Part shown: piece by piece, positions 24,036-31,217 of the stretch | Numbering within the stretch: position 1 is the first letter of the stretch | How the letters are laid out: each line of letters starts with the position of its first letter | Source: Candidatus Bathyarchaeota archaeon | Lineage (GTDB): Archaea > Thermoproteota > Bathyarchaeia > Bathyarchaeales > SOJC01 | Direction: 5' to 3' | Assembly: GCA_020351305.1 (NCBI GenBank) | Contig: CP070730.1 | Coordinates: 1,076,310 to 1,112,444 of the forward strand | DNA length: 36,135 nt | The notes under the pieces: generated by a model | What the model was told of the DNA's origin: nothing | What the model saw: the letters and a program-made list of their open reading frames with translations, nothing else | Databases searched by the model: none | Position numbers and translations under genes: made by a program

Positions 24036-24591
24036 TTTCTTTTTCTCCTAATTTACTCAATATCGTTTTGAAGTTTTCACTCCAATCCTTGATTGAAAGA
24101 TTTGGGAATGACCATGTTGCGTGGGGGTTATAGAATCTGTCTAGGCTTATTGTTTTTAGGTTTTCAGAAAAGTGCTTTAATCCTGAGAGTATAACAAATT
24201 CCATATAGTAGGGCAGTCCCATAAACAACGCAAGGTCATAAGAGCCTTTTCCATCTAAACCTTGCCACTCTGGATCGTTTAGCCTATTTCCGATGTCCAT
24301 TGCGGACATCGAACCTGCAGGATGAACTCCTCTTTTAATGAATTCCTTTGTTAAATGTGCGGTATTGACTACTGGAATTCCTGTGGTTTTAGTCATTTGG
24401 ATTGCATAATCAATCATTTTGACCTCATCCGAGTAATCTTCGGTGGCATGGTGTCCAACAATGAGAATGGGTCGCTTTGCTCTTTTCACCATCGCCACGA
24501 CCACTTCTGGCTTTAAAATGAGAAGAGCTTTCTTAGGTCCTGCGATCTCGGCTGTTTGCCATGGCTCTGCTTTCACACTCATGTCATTCAC
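24022..24591 (-). CDS. cdhB: Acetyl-CoA decarbonylase/synthase epsilon subunit
   Basis: 189 residues of a Rossmann-like fold (KRPILIVGHHATEDYSDEVKMIDYAIQ, VNTAHLTKEFI, DLALFMGLPYYME, TISLDRFYNPHATWSFPNL), matching the CdhB family, which sits on the alpha subunit and may assist FAD or electron transfer. Its start overlaps the cdhA end by 8 bases and its end overlaps cdhC by 14 bases, so all three are co-translated. The epsilon subunit is specific to archaeal complexes, supporting an archaeal-type ACDS here. Confidence 0.94.
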   Translation of the reverse strand: MNDMSVKAEPWQTAEIAGPKKALLILKPEVVVAMVKRAKRPILIVGHHATEDYSDEVKMIDYAIQMTKTTGIPVVNTAHLTKEFIKRGVHPAGSMSAMDIGNRLNDPEWQGLDGKGSYDLALFMGLPYYMEFVILSGLKHFSENLKTISLDRFYNPHATWSFPNLSIKDWSENFKTILSKLGEKENVNV

Positions 24592-26914
24592 TCTTCCTTT
24601 TTCTAATCATTCTTGGTAACAAGGTGGGGTCTGGTATTCTCCTCTCCTTCCACCCTTTTTCATCTAGAACTTTGAGGACCTCTGTCTTCATAGTGATGGG
24701 GATGTCAGCTTTGTTTCTAACATAAAGGTGGATATCATCAGGCATTGTGCCATAAAGACGTTTATGCAGATCGATGTAGTGAGTCAGCTTGATAGCGCGG
24801 CCCTTGGTAGTGTCATTGGGTCTCATCGATAATTTGGCAATTAGAACTATGGCTTCTTCTTTAGTTTCGACTGTAGTGAAGAGGTGTTCAGGAGCGGGGC
24901 CTCCGTATACTCTATCACCAGTTCTAGCGTCATAGACATACCAATCCTCTTCTTTGTCTTTTCTTCCAAGAAGCATTCGTCGGTACTTAGCTCCATGGGG
25001 TCCTACGATAACTGGTATACCAAGTCTCCAGACGCCTGCAGCTATTGCTGCTGCCTTCTGAGAGTAGGCTCCCCAAGCAAGGCCTACTGCACCTACTCGA
25101 TTATATATGTAATCAGCAATTTCTTCATAGTTGGCACGTAGTTTTCTCTTGGCAAAAATGTTAGCAATCTTAATGGCTGTCCCGGCAATGTGCGAGTTTG
25201 CGACACATGAGCCTACGTTTACGATACCTCCTGCTTCAAAAGCACCAGGGTACTTTTCGTAAAGTGTCTTACCTTCTTCGTCCTTGACCGTTGCTATGGA
25301 CATAGCTGCACACCCTGAAGTCATGACGATGAATCTACGTTTCGCGAATTCCTCAGCAATTTCTGCAACTTCCTTGCCGCTGTGAGGATAATTGGAGCAT
25401 CCTACTATGGCCACAACTCCTGGAATCTCACCGAGGACAATGGGTCCGCCTACCTCTCTTATCTCCACGTCTTGGATAGCTCCTCTTCCAACTCGCATTT
25501 TAAACTTCTCCTTTGCCAGCTGTTTCTCTCCGGCTTTCACAATAAAGCTGTGTAATGGGAAGTCGTTGGGGCAAGCACTATCACAACGTGCGCAACCTAC
25601 GCACTCCTCCAAGATTCCAGCTAGCGGGTTAATGTCTCCTTTTGCTGCCATTTTCACAGCCTCAGATATTGGTCTATCATTAGGGCAGGCGCGTCTACAT
25701 TCGTCACATTCGGTGCATTCTTGTGCTGACTCAATGATTTCTTCTATTTTCGGAATTACTTTGAACTTATTTCGTTTTGGTGCTGTTGCCATCACTGTTT
25801 CAACAGCGACTTCTCCAACCATATCAGGGTTTAAAATTAGCACTCCCGGGGCTTTTTTCTCCACCAGGTCCGATATCACTTCTTTCGAGGGACTTTTGGT
25901 TCGATCTTCGAGGCCTAGACAGTTTTGAGGGCTCGAAGCAATTACTGGAGCTTTGACTTTCTGAGCTTCAATTAGTGTGTCTGCTCGGATGCACTGTTCA
26001 TCCACTACAATTAGATCAGCTAGACCACTTCTGATGTAGCGGAGTTGCCAAGATATGGGGCCAACTACCTTAGCTGCAGTACTGTATCTTGTTATGTCGT
26101 GGGAGGTGCAGCATATGCCTACTACTTCTACTTTGCTCTGTAGCCCCTTTTCTGTTAGGTAGTCTATTATTCCAATAGACGAGGGCACATTATGACCAAT
26201 AACCAAAATGGTAGGTTTCGTTATATCTGCTACCCCAAAACCCAGGTCAACTAGAGGAGCTTCAGGATCAGCTTTTGGAAAACCATAGACCGAAATCTGG
26301 GCCAGATCTGCAATTTCCATGCCAACTTGGTCTACCATCCCTACATGAAGAACTTTGGATTCAAAGTCTAGGTTACTTTCCTCTTGGCCAGTGTGAGTGG
26401 CTGCGAGAAGAGTCGTGACCTGTGCTTCGCAGTAGTCGAGGGCGTCTTCCAAATCTTTGAGCTTTTTAGGTCTGATACCGCAGACTAGGCGAGTCACTGG
26501 GGCTTCTATATCAATGTTTAATCCTCCTATATCGATTGGGCTGTTTCGACCATGTTTCTCGATTAAGTGATCTACAAGATGTCGGGCGTGTGAGATGTGG
26601 GTAGCAGCTCCGATGCAGCAGGCGAGGAGCACTATGCGGGATTGCTGAGCTGCCATGTTTAGCCCACAAGCTCCCCGTTTATCTCCTGTTAAATCGCACT
26701 TTCCGAAAGTACAAAGGCAACAGACATCGCAGTAGGGGAGGTAAAAGGGTTTATATCTGTTAAGAAGTTTCATATCCCAACTACGTAGGTCGGTTACAGA
26801 AGGAAAAGGTGTTGGTCCAAGGGGTTCTTCCCATGTATCATCAAGGATTTTATCAAATGATAGCTCTAAACCCTTAATAACGCCCATATCTGTTTTCATT
26901 TCTTCAACTTTCAT
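24584..26914 (-). CDS. cdhA: CO dehydrogenase alpha subunit of the ACDS complex
   Basis: 776 residues from ATG 26914 (AGG 7 bases upstream; frames from 26920 or 26935 are also open). The N-terminal cysteines CDVCCLCTFGKC (~62-73) bind the D and B clusters. The archaeal extra ferredoxin domain (~400-448) has CTECDECRRACPND and CVGCARCDSACPND. C-cluster residues lie in CCTSHD, EQCIRAD, GCSNYPHSG, TSGCAAMS and GSCVANSH. It oxidises CO or reduces CO2 to CO at the Ni-4Fe-4S C-cluster and sends CO to CdhC. It is the first cdh gene, with a TATA-like box at 26984-26993. Confidence 0.95.
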   Translation of the reverse strand: MKVEEMKTDMGVIKGLELSFDKILDDTWEEPLGPTPFPSVTDLRSWDMKLLNRYKPFYLPYCDVCCLCTFGKCDLTGDKRGACGLNMAAQQSRIVLLACCIGAATHISHARHLVDHLIEKHGRNSPIDIGGLNIDIEAPVTRLVCGIRPKKLKDLEDALDYCEAQVTTLLAATHTGQEESNLDFESKVLHVGMVDQVGMEIADLAQISVYGFPKADPEAPLVDLGFGVADITKPTILVIGHNVPSSIGIIDYLTEKGLQSKVEVVGICCTSHDITRYSTAAKVVGPISWQLRYIRSGLADLIVVDEQCIRADTLIEAQKVKAPVIASSPQNCLGLEDRTKSPSKEVISDLVEKKAPGVLILNPDMVGEVAVETVMATAPKRNKFKVIPKIEEIIESAQECTECDECRRACPNDRPISEAVKMAAKGDINPLAGILEECVGCARCDSACPNDFPLHSFIVKAGEKQLAKEKFKMRVGRGAIQDVEIREVGGPIVLGEIPGVVAIVGCSNYPHSGKEVAEIAEEFAKRRFIVMTSGCAAMSIATVKDEEGKTLYEKYPGAFEAGGIVNVGSCVANSHIAGTAIKIANIFAKRKLRANYEEIADYIYNRVGAVGLAWGAYSQKAAAIAAGVWRLGIPVIVGPHGAKYRRMLLGRKDKEEDWYVYDARTGDRVYGGPAPEHLFTTVETKEEAIVLIAKLSMRPNDTTKGRAIKLTHYIDLHKRLYGTMPDDIHLYVRNKADIPITMKTEVLKVLDEKGWKERRIPDPTLLPRMIRKRKSE

Positions 26915-26983
26915 TTTCATGCCTTTTCTAGTCAACTAAAGGACACGACCTTAAAGTCTTGAAGCTGTAAAAGCTGTTACATG

Positions 26984-26993
26984 TTATTTTAAG
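26984..26993 (-). promoter_or_regulatory. Box A promoter of the cdhABCDE run
   Basis: CTTAAAATAA on the minus strand in the 146-base gap after the second cooC gene. The expected start is about 26962, leaving a leader of about 45 bases to ATG 26914. Confidence 0.4.
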
Positions 26994-27060
26994 TTTTCTA
27001 AAAACGCAAATCTTCTTATTTGAAGAGGTGTGCTGCTGTATTATCCATGCACAATTAGGT

Positions 27061-27831
27061 TCAGATAGTTTTGTGACCCACTTCTGCCATGAGCTTTTTT
27101 ACGGACATGTATGCGGGAGATGAATTGGGAAGTTCAAGTAGGGATTTTCCAGTTAGAACGTATCTTTCGACGTCTTTGTCGTAGGCTATCTTCCCCAAAT
27201 ACGGTAGTTTTGTACGCTTCTCAACTTCTGCTTCCAATTCCTCTGGAACTCTGTAACCTGCGACGACGTAGAAGTTTTTGAAATCTATTTTGACTTCCTT
27301 TGCGATTCTATATGCCCTCTCAATGTGGTTGAAGGATTTCTGGGAAGGGTCTATTACATCAAACATGTCGTCCACTTGGGATGTTATTCTTCTGTTTAGA
27401 TGTTCTAGACCAGCGGGGGAGTCTATGAGAACATATTTGTATGTTTTTGTTAGACCTTCTAGAGCTTTCTTTAATGCAGCGTCTGGAAGGCAGTAACATC
27501 CTTCTATGAATTTTGTACCAACAGCTACAAAATCAAAGTTGCTTCCTTCGTAGAGTCCCATTTCCCAAATTTGGCTTTCCATTCTTTCTGAAGGTGCTAC
27601 ACCCACTGTGGTGCCACCCTTTTCTATAAACGTATCAATGAGTAATTCGGATATAGTTTTCTTTCCCTCTTTTCTAAGGTCTATTCCAACCATCTCGGCC
27701 AAGTTTTGGTCAGGGTCGACATCTACAAGAAGCATGGGGGTAGCACCTATTTCAATTAAATATTTTACCATGAGAGTGACGAAAGTTGTTTTTCCGCTTC
27801 CGCCTCTACCTACAGTTACAAGTCTTTCCAT
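27061..27831 (-). CDS. cooC: CooC-type nickel-insertion ATPase with variant P-loop
   Basis: 256 residues of the MinD/CooC ATPase family: LLVDVDPDQNLAEMVGI, EGCYCLPDAALK with the CxC pair that forms the metal site at the CooC dimer interface, and VLIDSPAGLEHLNRR. The P-loop reads GRGGSGKTT at residues 8-16; the signature Lys at the second position of the deviant Walker A (GKGG) is Arg here, though the later GKTT is intact. CooC loads nickel into the C-cluster of CO dehydrogenase using ATP. ATG 27831 has GAGG upstream and a TATA box at 27864-27873. It lies between cdhA and a second, canonical CooC. Confidence 0.88.
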   Translation of the reverse strand: MERLVTVGRGGSGKTTFVTLMVKYLIEIGATPMLLVDVDPDQNLAEMVGIDLRKEGKKTISELLIDTFIEKGGTTVGVAPSERMESQIWEMGLYEGSNFDFVAVGTKFIEGCYCLPDAALKKALEGLTKTYKYVLIDSPAGLEHLNRRITSQVDDMFDVIDPSQKSFNHIERAYRIAKEVKIDFKNFYVVAGYRVPEELEAEVEKRTKLPYLGKIAYDKDVERYVLTGKSLLELPNSSPAYMSVKKLMAEVGHKTI

Positions 27832-27863
27832 TTAGCAAGCCTCTTCTTTGATGTCGTATGCGA

Positions 27864-27873
27864 ATTTTTATAG
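27864..27873 (-). promoter_or_regulatory. Box A promoter of the second cooC gene
   Basis: CTATAAAAAT on the minus strand, centred 37 bases before ATG 27831. Confidence 0.4.
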
Positions 27874-27925
27874 TTTATGTGTAAAAGACCTTGGCTTCTG
27901 TAAGTTGTTGGAGAAGCATAGATTT

Positions 27926-28714
27926 TCAACTTCCACTACTGCTTATATTGATGAGTATTTTGCCCAAGTTTTCAATGGCTTTAACTGATGAAGCTTGCTC
28001 ATAGTTGAGTGGGGTTTCTCCTCGCATCTCTGCTGTTACGACTTGTTCATCGAAGGGGACAAAGTCCAGCATATTTAGGTCATTTTTTTCAGCAAATTTT
28101 CCTATAGCATTCCTCTGAAGTTCCGTTGCCACCTTGTTCCCAACTAGAAAAATCTGTTTGATACCTGCATCCTTAGCGAGTTTGTGGATGTGCCTAGCAA
28201 TTTCTAGAGACTTTATGCTTGAATCTGTGACTATTAACATAACGTCTACATGTCTAGCTGTTCCTCTGCCCAGATGTTCGACACCAGCTTCCATGTCAAC
28301 AAGAGCCACCTCATCCCGCTCAACTACCAAATGACGTAGCAAAGCCCGAATAACCGCATTTGGAGCGCAAGTGCATCCAGCACCCATAGACTGCACTGTT
28401 CCCATAATTATTAAATTCACGTTGCAAGGAGTTCGGACAGAAAAGTCTCGGACAATATCATCTACAGTGAATGAAAGACGATAGACACCTGATACTCCAG
28501 TGCTTGTTTTTGAGTCAACCAATTCTTTGTTTTCAGATATGGGTGTAATCTCTCTTGCTTTCTCTGGTGGTAAACCCAAGGTTAAGGCGAGATTTGGGGA
28601 AGGATCAGCATCGATGGCGATTGTTTTCAGTCCTTTACTCGCGAAGGAGCAAGCGAGAGCCCCAACGATTAAGGTCTTGCCTACTCCTCCTTTACCAGAA
28701 ACGGCTATCTTCAT
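27926..28714 (-). CDS. cooC: CooC-type nickel-insertion ATPase, canonical P-loop
   Basis: 262 residues. Deviant Walker A GKGGVGKT at residues 7-14, IAIDADPSPNLALTLG, GAGCTCAPNAVIRALLRHL with the CxC nickel motif, and VALVDMEAGVEHLGRGTARHVD. This is a full CooC/CO dehydrogenase maturation factor. ATG 28714 follows GGTGAAGG closely. It is the first gene of the minus-strand CODH/ACS group and diverges from the thioredoxin gene. With the neighbouring variant CooC it may form a heterodimer, or the two may serve different nickel sites (C-cluster and A-cluster). Confidence 0.92.
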   Translation of the reverse strand: MKIAVSGKGGVGKTLIVGALACSFASKGLKTIAIDADPSPNLALTLGLPPEKAREITPISENKELVDSKTSTGVSGVYRLSFTVDDIVRDFSVRTPCNVNLIIMGTVQSMGAGCTCAPNAVIRALLRHLVVERDEVALVDMEAGVEHLGRGTARHVDVMLIVTDSSIKSLEIARHIHKLAKDAGIKQIFLVGNKVATELQRNAIGKFAEKNDLNMLDFVPFDEQVVTAEMRGETPLNYEQASSVKAIENLGKILINISSSGS

Positions 28715-28857
28715 TGGCCTTCACCATCCCACTACTTTTTTCGGTTACTTATTTGGGTTTCTAAGGAATAACAAAATACACACCTCTCGCAGCTATGCAT
28801 GCGCATGTATGCAGAGGATGTGTATAGCGCGAGTTTCCTCGTTTTTCCTTCGCGCAA

Positions 28858-28869
28858 AGCTTAAATTAT
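28858..28869 (+). promoter_or_regulatory. Candidate box A promoter of the thioredoxin gene
   Basis: GCTTAAATTATT about 50 bases before ATG 28917, with a purine-rich BRE-like lead (GCGCAAA). Confidence 0.4.
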
Positions 28870-28916
28870 TCGAAGGAAATGAGAGCCTAAAAACATAAAA
28901 AGACTGATGGTTTGAT

Positions 28917-29309
28917 ATGTCAGAAAGTATAGTGGAGACGAATGCTGGCAACTGGAAAAGGGATGTTTTAGAGTCAGAAGAGCTGGTTGTGGTTAACTTC
29001 TGGCAGCCTCAATGTCCCCACTGTAGAGCCCTTGAACCAGTTTACACCGAGCTCTCCATAGAGTATGCTGGTGAGTTGAAATTCGTGAAGCTCAATATCG
29101 CAGAGAGCGAGGAAAACCAAAACCTTGCCATTAAGTATGGCATAATGGGCACCCCTACTCTGAAATTTTTCTGCCGAGGAAGACCTGTTCAAGACATTGT
29201 AGGTGGACTATCGATAGAGTTCATGCGCCAAGGCATAGATTTTGCGATTAAGAAGCACCAGAAATGTTGGGAGAAGAGCACTTCTATAAGCTTACCATAC
29301 ATCAGCTAG
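28917..29309 (+). CDS. Thioredoxin-like protein
   Basis: 130 residues with one thioredoxin fold. The active site is WQPQCPHC, Cys33 and Cys36 (CPHC rather than the common CGPC; CPHC raises the redox potential in other thioredoxin-fold proteins), with the conserved cis-proline in MGTPTLKFF and a GGLS loop. A C-terminal extension of about 20 residues (KHQKCWEKSTSIS) adds a third Cys. It is likely a cytoplasmic thiol-disulfide protein. It lies 108 bases before the corrinoid protein gene on the same strand, so it may keep the methyltransfer or CODH proteins reduced; this link is inference. Confidence 0.9.
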   Translation: MSESIVETNAGNWKRDVLESEELVVVNFWQPQCPHCRALEPVYTELSIEYAGELKFVKLNIAESEENQNLAIKYGIMGTPTLKFFCRGRPVQDIVGGLSIEFMRQGIDFAIKKHQKCWEKSTSISLPYIS

Positions 29310-29417
29310 CTTGGTAGGTTCACTTTTGTCCTGCATAAGAATTCAACTAAGTATTGAAATCTCATCAAAAGGCTGCGTAAGAAATGGCGTGTACACTCCA
29401 TCGTGTGAGGTTTTGAA

Positions 29418-30053
29418 TTGACCAAAGTAGTCTTGGAAGAACTGAAAGATGCTGTTGTTGTTGGCAACGTGAAGAAGGCAAAAAGACTTGCTGAGCAGAT
29501 AGTCAACCGAGGAGTTCCAGTTAATACAGCAATTGAAATGCTTATGAAAGCCATGAAGATAGTTGACGAACGCTACGAAAGGAAGGAATACTTTGTCATC
29601 GATGTTGCCTCGTCTGCTTCAGCGATGCGATCAGCTTTCAAGGTTTTTGAACCATATTTGGAGGTTGAACCAGCTATGGTGAAAGCGAAGATCATTATTG
29701 GTTCACTAAAAGGAAACATTCAAAGCTTAGGAAAGGACATTGTGGCAGCAACACTTCAATCTGCAGGTTTCCAAGTTGTGAACCTGGGTGCAGATGTATC
29801 CGCCGAGAAATTTGTGAAAGTCGCAGTTCGCGAAAATGCGCAGATTATAGCAATTTCCATCTCTATGGAGGAGACAATACATTATCTAAAAGATGTAATT
29901 GACATCCTGGAGAGAGAAAAGCTTCGAGACAAGGTGAAAGTGATAATTGGGGGCAATGCGGTTTCTGAACAAACACAGAAAGAGTTTGGACTTGATGCTT
30001 ACGCAGTGGACGCAAAAGAATGTGTTAAAAAGGTCGAAGCTTTACTCAGCTAG
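29418..30053 (+). CDS. Corrinoid (methyltransferase) protein with replaced cobalt-ligand histidine
   Basis: 211 residues of the MtbC/MttC/MtmC-type corrinoid protein family: an N-terminal four-helix cap (~1-85, IEMLMKAMKIVDERYERKEYFV) and a Rossmann B12-binding domain (~88-211, LGKDIVAATLQSAGFQVVNLGADV, then VIIGGNAVSEQ). The usual DxHxxG motif that ligates cobalt reads GNIQSLG at 99-105: Asp to Asn100 and His to Gln102. TTG 29418 has GAGGT about 6 bases upstream. It is convergent with the MtrH-like gene, sharing CTAG as stop codons. It is likely to carry a methyl group to or from the MtrH-like protein, but with cobalamin held without the normal His ligand, or not bound at all. Confidence 0.87.
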   Translation: MTKVVLEELKDAVVVGNVKKAKRLAEQIVNRGVPVNTAIEMLMKAMKIVDERYERKEYFVIDVASSASAMRSAFKVFEPYLEVEPAMVKAKIIIGSLKGNIQSLGKDIVAATLQSAGFQVVNLGADVSAEKFVKVAVRENAQIIAISISMEETIHYLKDVIDILEREKLRDKVKVIIGGNAVSEQTQKEFGLDAYAVDAKECVKKVEALLS

Positions 30054-30976
30054 AAAATTGTGTGAAGTGGATGATTCTTTTCTAGCGGCTTTGTTCCGAA
30101 ACGTTTCATAGCATGATAGGCAATTATTGAGTCTACAATAGCACAAGCAGGGATCATGTTTCCAGCTTGCTTTATTGGTCCATAGATTAGAAAGTCTGCG
30201 CCCCAGCACTGGGTAAGAGTATGAGCAGAAACATTTGCCGCTACAAATCCTTTTTTCAAATCTTCCCCCTTCAATGCCTCCTTCCATGAATATGTTGCAT
30301 TTGCAGGTGAGCAACCGGCAGGGTACCCTAGCTTTTCTTTCACCAATTTGATGGACTCTGCAGCGTAAGAAATGCTGGGCACATCAAAAACTACTGTGTC
30401 TATGAGAAGCTTCTCCAATCCAACATTCTCTGCTAGAGCGAGAAGCCCGATTTCCTTCTTCGAGCCTTTCAGTATGTTGATTCTACCATCCGGAGAATAA
30501 TCTAATTCATTGTATGCCATCAGAACTGCCGCATTAACTTGAGAAGCTCTTATTGCCAACAACTCTTCTTGGGTAGTTCCAGGTGTGATTCCGTTTAATA
30601 TTGCGATTTTTTCAAGACCGAGTTGTCGAATGATATCCAAAGCTGCTATCCGTGTCTCGGAGTTGGCACCATCAATTAAGAAAGGACTGTTAGTTTGCTC
30701 TGAAGCGAATGTAATGTAGTTGGTGATTGCGCGCGGGTACATTGCCATAACATCTAGAAGATGAGGTACTCCGCTTTTCTCAGAAAGATTCTCTGCAAGC
30801 TTGATCCATTTCAAGACTTTTTTCTTGTCAAACCTTCCTTCTTTATGGTTAGAGACTTCGGGCATACCTTTGTAGAATATGTTGCCGATTAAGACTGTAG
30901 GAAGTTCTCCAGGATTTCCTCCGATTCTGAGTTTGCTAAATTTATAGATTTTTTGATTGGTTTTCAGTTGGAACAC
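30050..30976 (-). CDS. MtrH-family methyl-H4MPT:corrinoid methyltransferase
   Basis: 308 residues, full MtrH length. GGNPGELPTVLIGNIFYKG near residues 19-37, LLDVMAMYPRA, SPFLIDGANSETRI and the AGCSPANATYSW segment match the MtrH/MtgA-like TIM barrel that moves a methyl group between H4MPT (or a folate) and a corrinoid protein. No MtrA-G membrane subunits are seen, so this is not the methanogen Mtr complex; it more resembles the stand-alone MtrH proteins paired with corrinoid proteins in methylotrophic or acetogenic systems. GTG 30976 has GAGGA 6 bases upstream, inside a small hairpin. No substrate-specific MttB/MtbB partner lies next to it. Confidence 0.88.
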   Translation of the reverse strand: MFQLKTNQKIYKFSKLRIGGNPGELPTVLIGNIFYKGMPEVSNHKEGRFDKKKVLKWIKLAENLSEKSGVPHLLDVMAMYPRAITNYITFASEQTNSPFLIDGANSETRIAALDIIRQLGLEKIAILNGITPGTTQEELLAIRASQVNAAVLMAYNELDYSPDGRINILKGSKKEIGLLALAENVGLEKLLIDTVVFDVPSISYAAESIKLVKEKLGYPAGCSPANATYSWKEALKGEDLKKGFVAANVSAHTLTQCWGADFLIYGPIKQAGNMIPACAIVDSIIAYHAMKRFGTKPLEKNHPLHTIF

Positions 30977-30983
30977 TTCTATT

Positions 30984-30998
30984 CCTCACATTATGAGG
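30984..30998 (-). promoter_or_regulatory. Inverted repeat overlapping the SD site of the mtrH-like gene
   Basis: CCTCA-N5-TGAGG. In the transcript the right arm contains the GAGG of the ribosome site for GTG 30976, so the hairpin could hide it; as DNA it could be a regulator site. The stem is only 5 bp. Confidence 0.3.
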
Positions 30999-31037
30999 TT
31001 ATTATTATCATGGAAGTGGCAAGACTTGAAGATAATC

Positions 31038-31053
31038 GTTACACCTTTGTAAC
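31038..31053. promoter_or_regulatory. Perfect 6-bp inverted repeat between divergent genes
   Basis: GTTACA-CCTT-TGTAAC, between the mtrH-like gene and the surface-protein gene. It could be an operator or part of an RNA hairpin. No T-run follows, so it is not an obvious terminator. Confidence 0.3.
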
Positions 31054-31166
31054 AATCCTTGCACACTCCAAAATAGAGTAGCGGGCTCAAGTATTCTTAA
31101 ACCTTGCAGGTTTATAACGGAGGTGGATGTCCGAATGGTTTGTCTTGTCTTCACCCGCTCATAAAT

Positions 31167-31176
31167 CATATATATC
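31167..31176 (+). promoter_or_regulatory. Box A promoter of the surface-protein gene
   Basis: CATATATATC, centred 46 bases before TTG 31218. Expected transcription start is about 31197, so the longer frame from 31104 would not be transcribed in full. Confidence 0.4.
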
Positions 31177-31217
31177 GAACTAGATCATTGAGGTTCAATA
31201 CTAAAGGAGATGAAAGA

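Noticed and set aside
25392-25928. 178-residue plus-strand open frame
   Set aside because: Antisense to cdhA in a region with clear CdhA iron-sulfur motifs; Ser/Pro-rich shadow translation.
31127-31183. 18-residue open frame after GGAGGTGG
   Set aside because: The GGAGGTGG abuts its ATG, it overlaps the next gene's TATA box, and it has no features of a leader peptide.
31104-31217. N-terminal extension of the surface protein
   Set aside because: The TATA box at 31167-31176 and the SD site before TTG 31218 show transcription and translation start later; the signal peptide also begins there.
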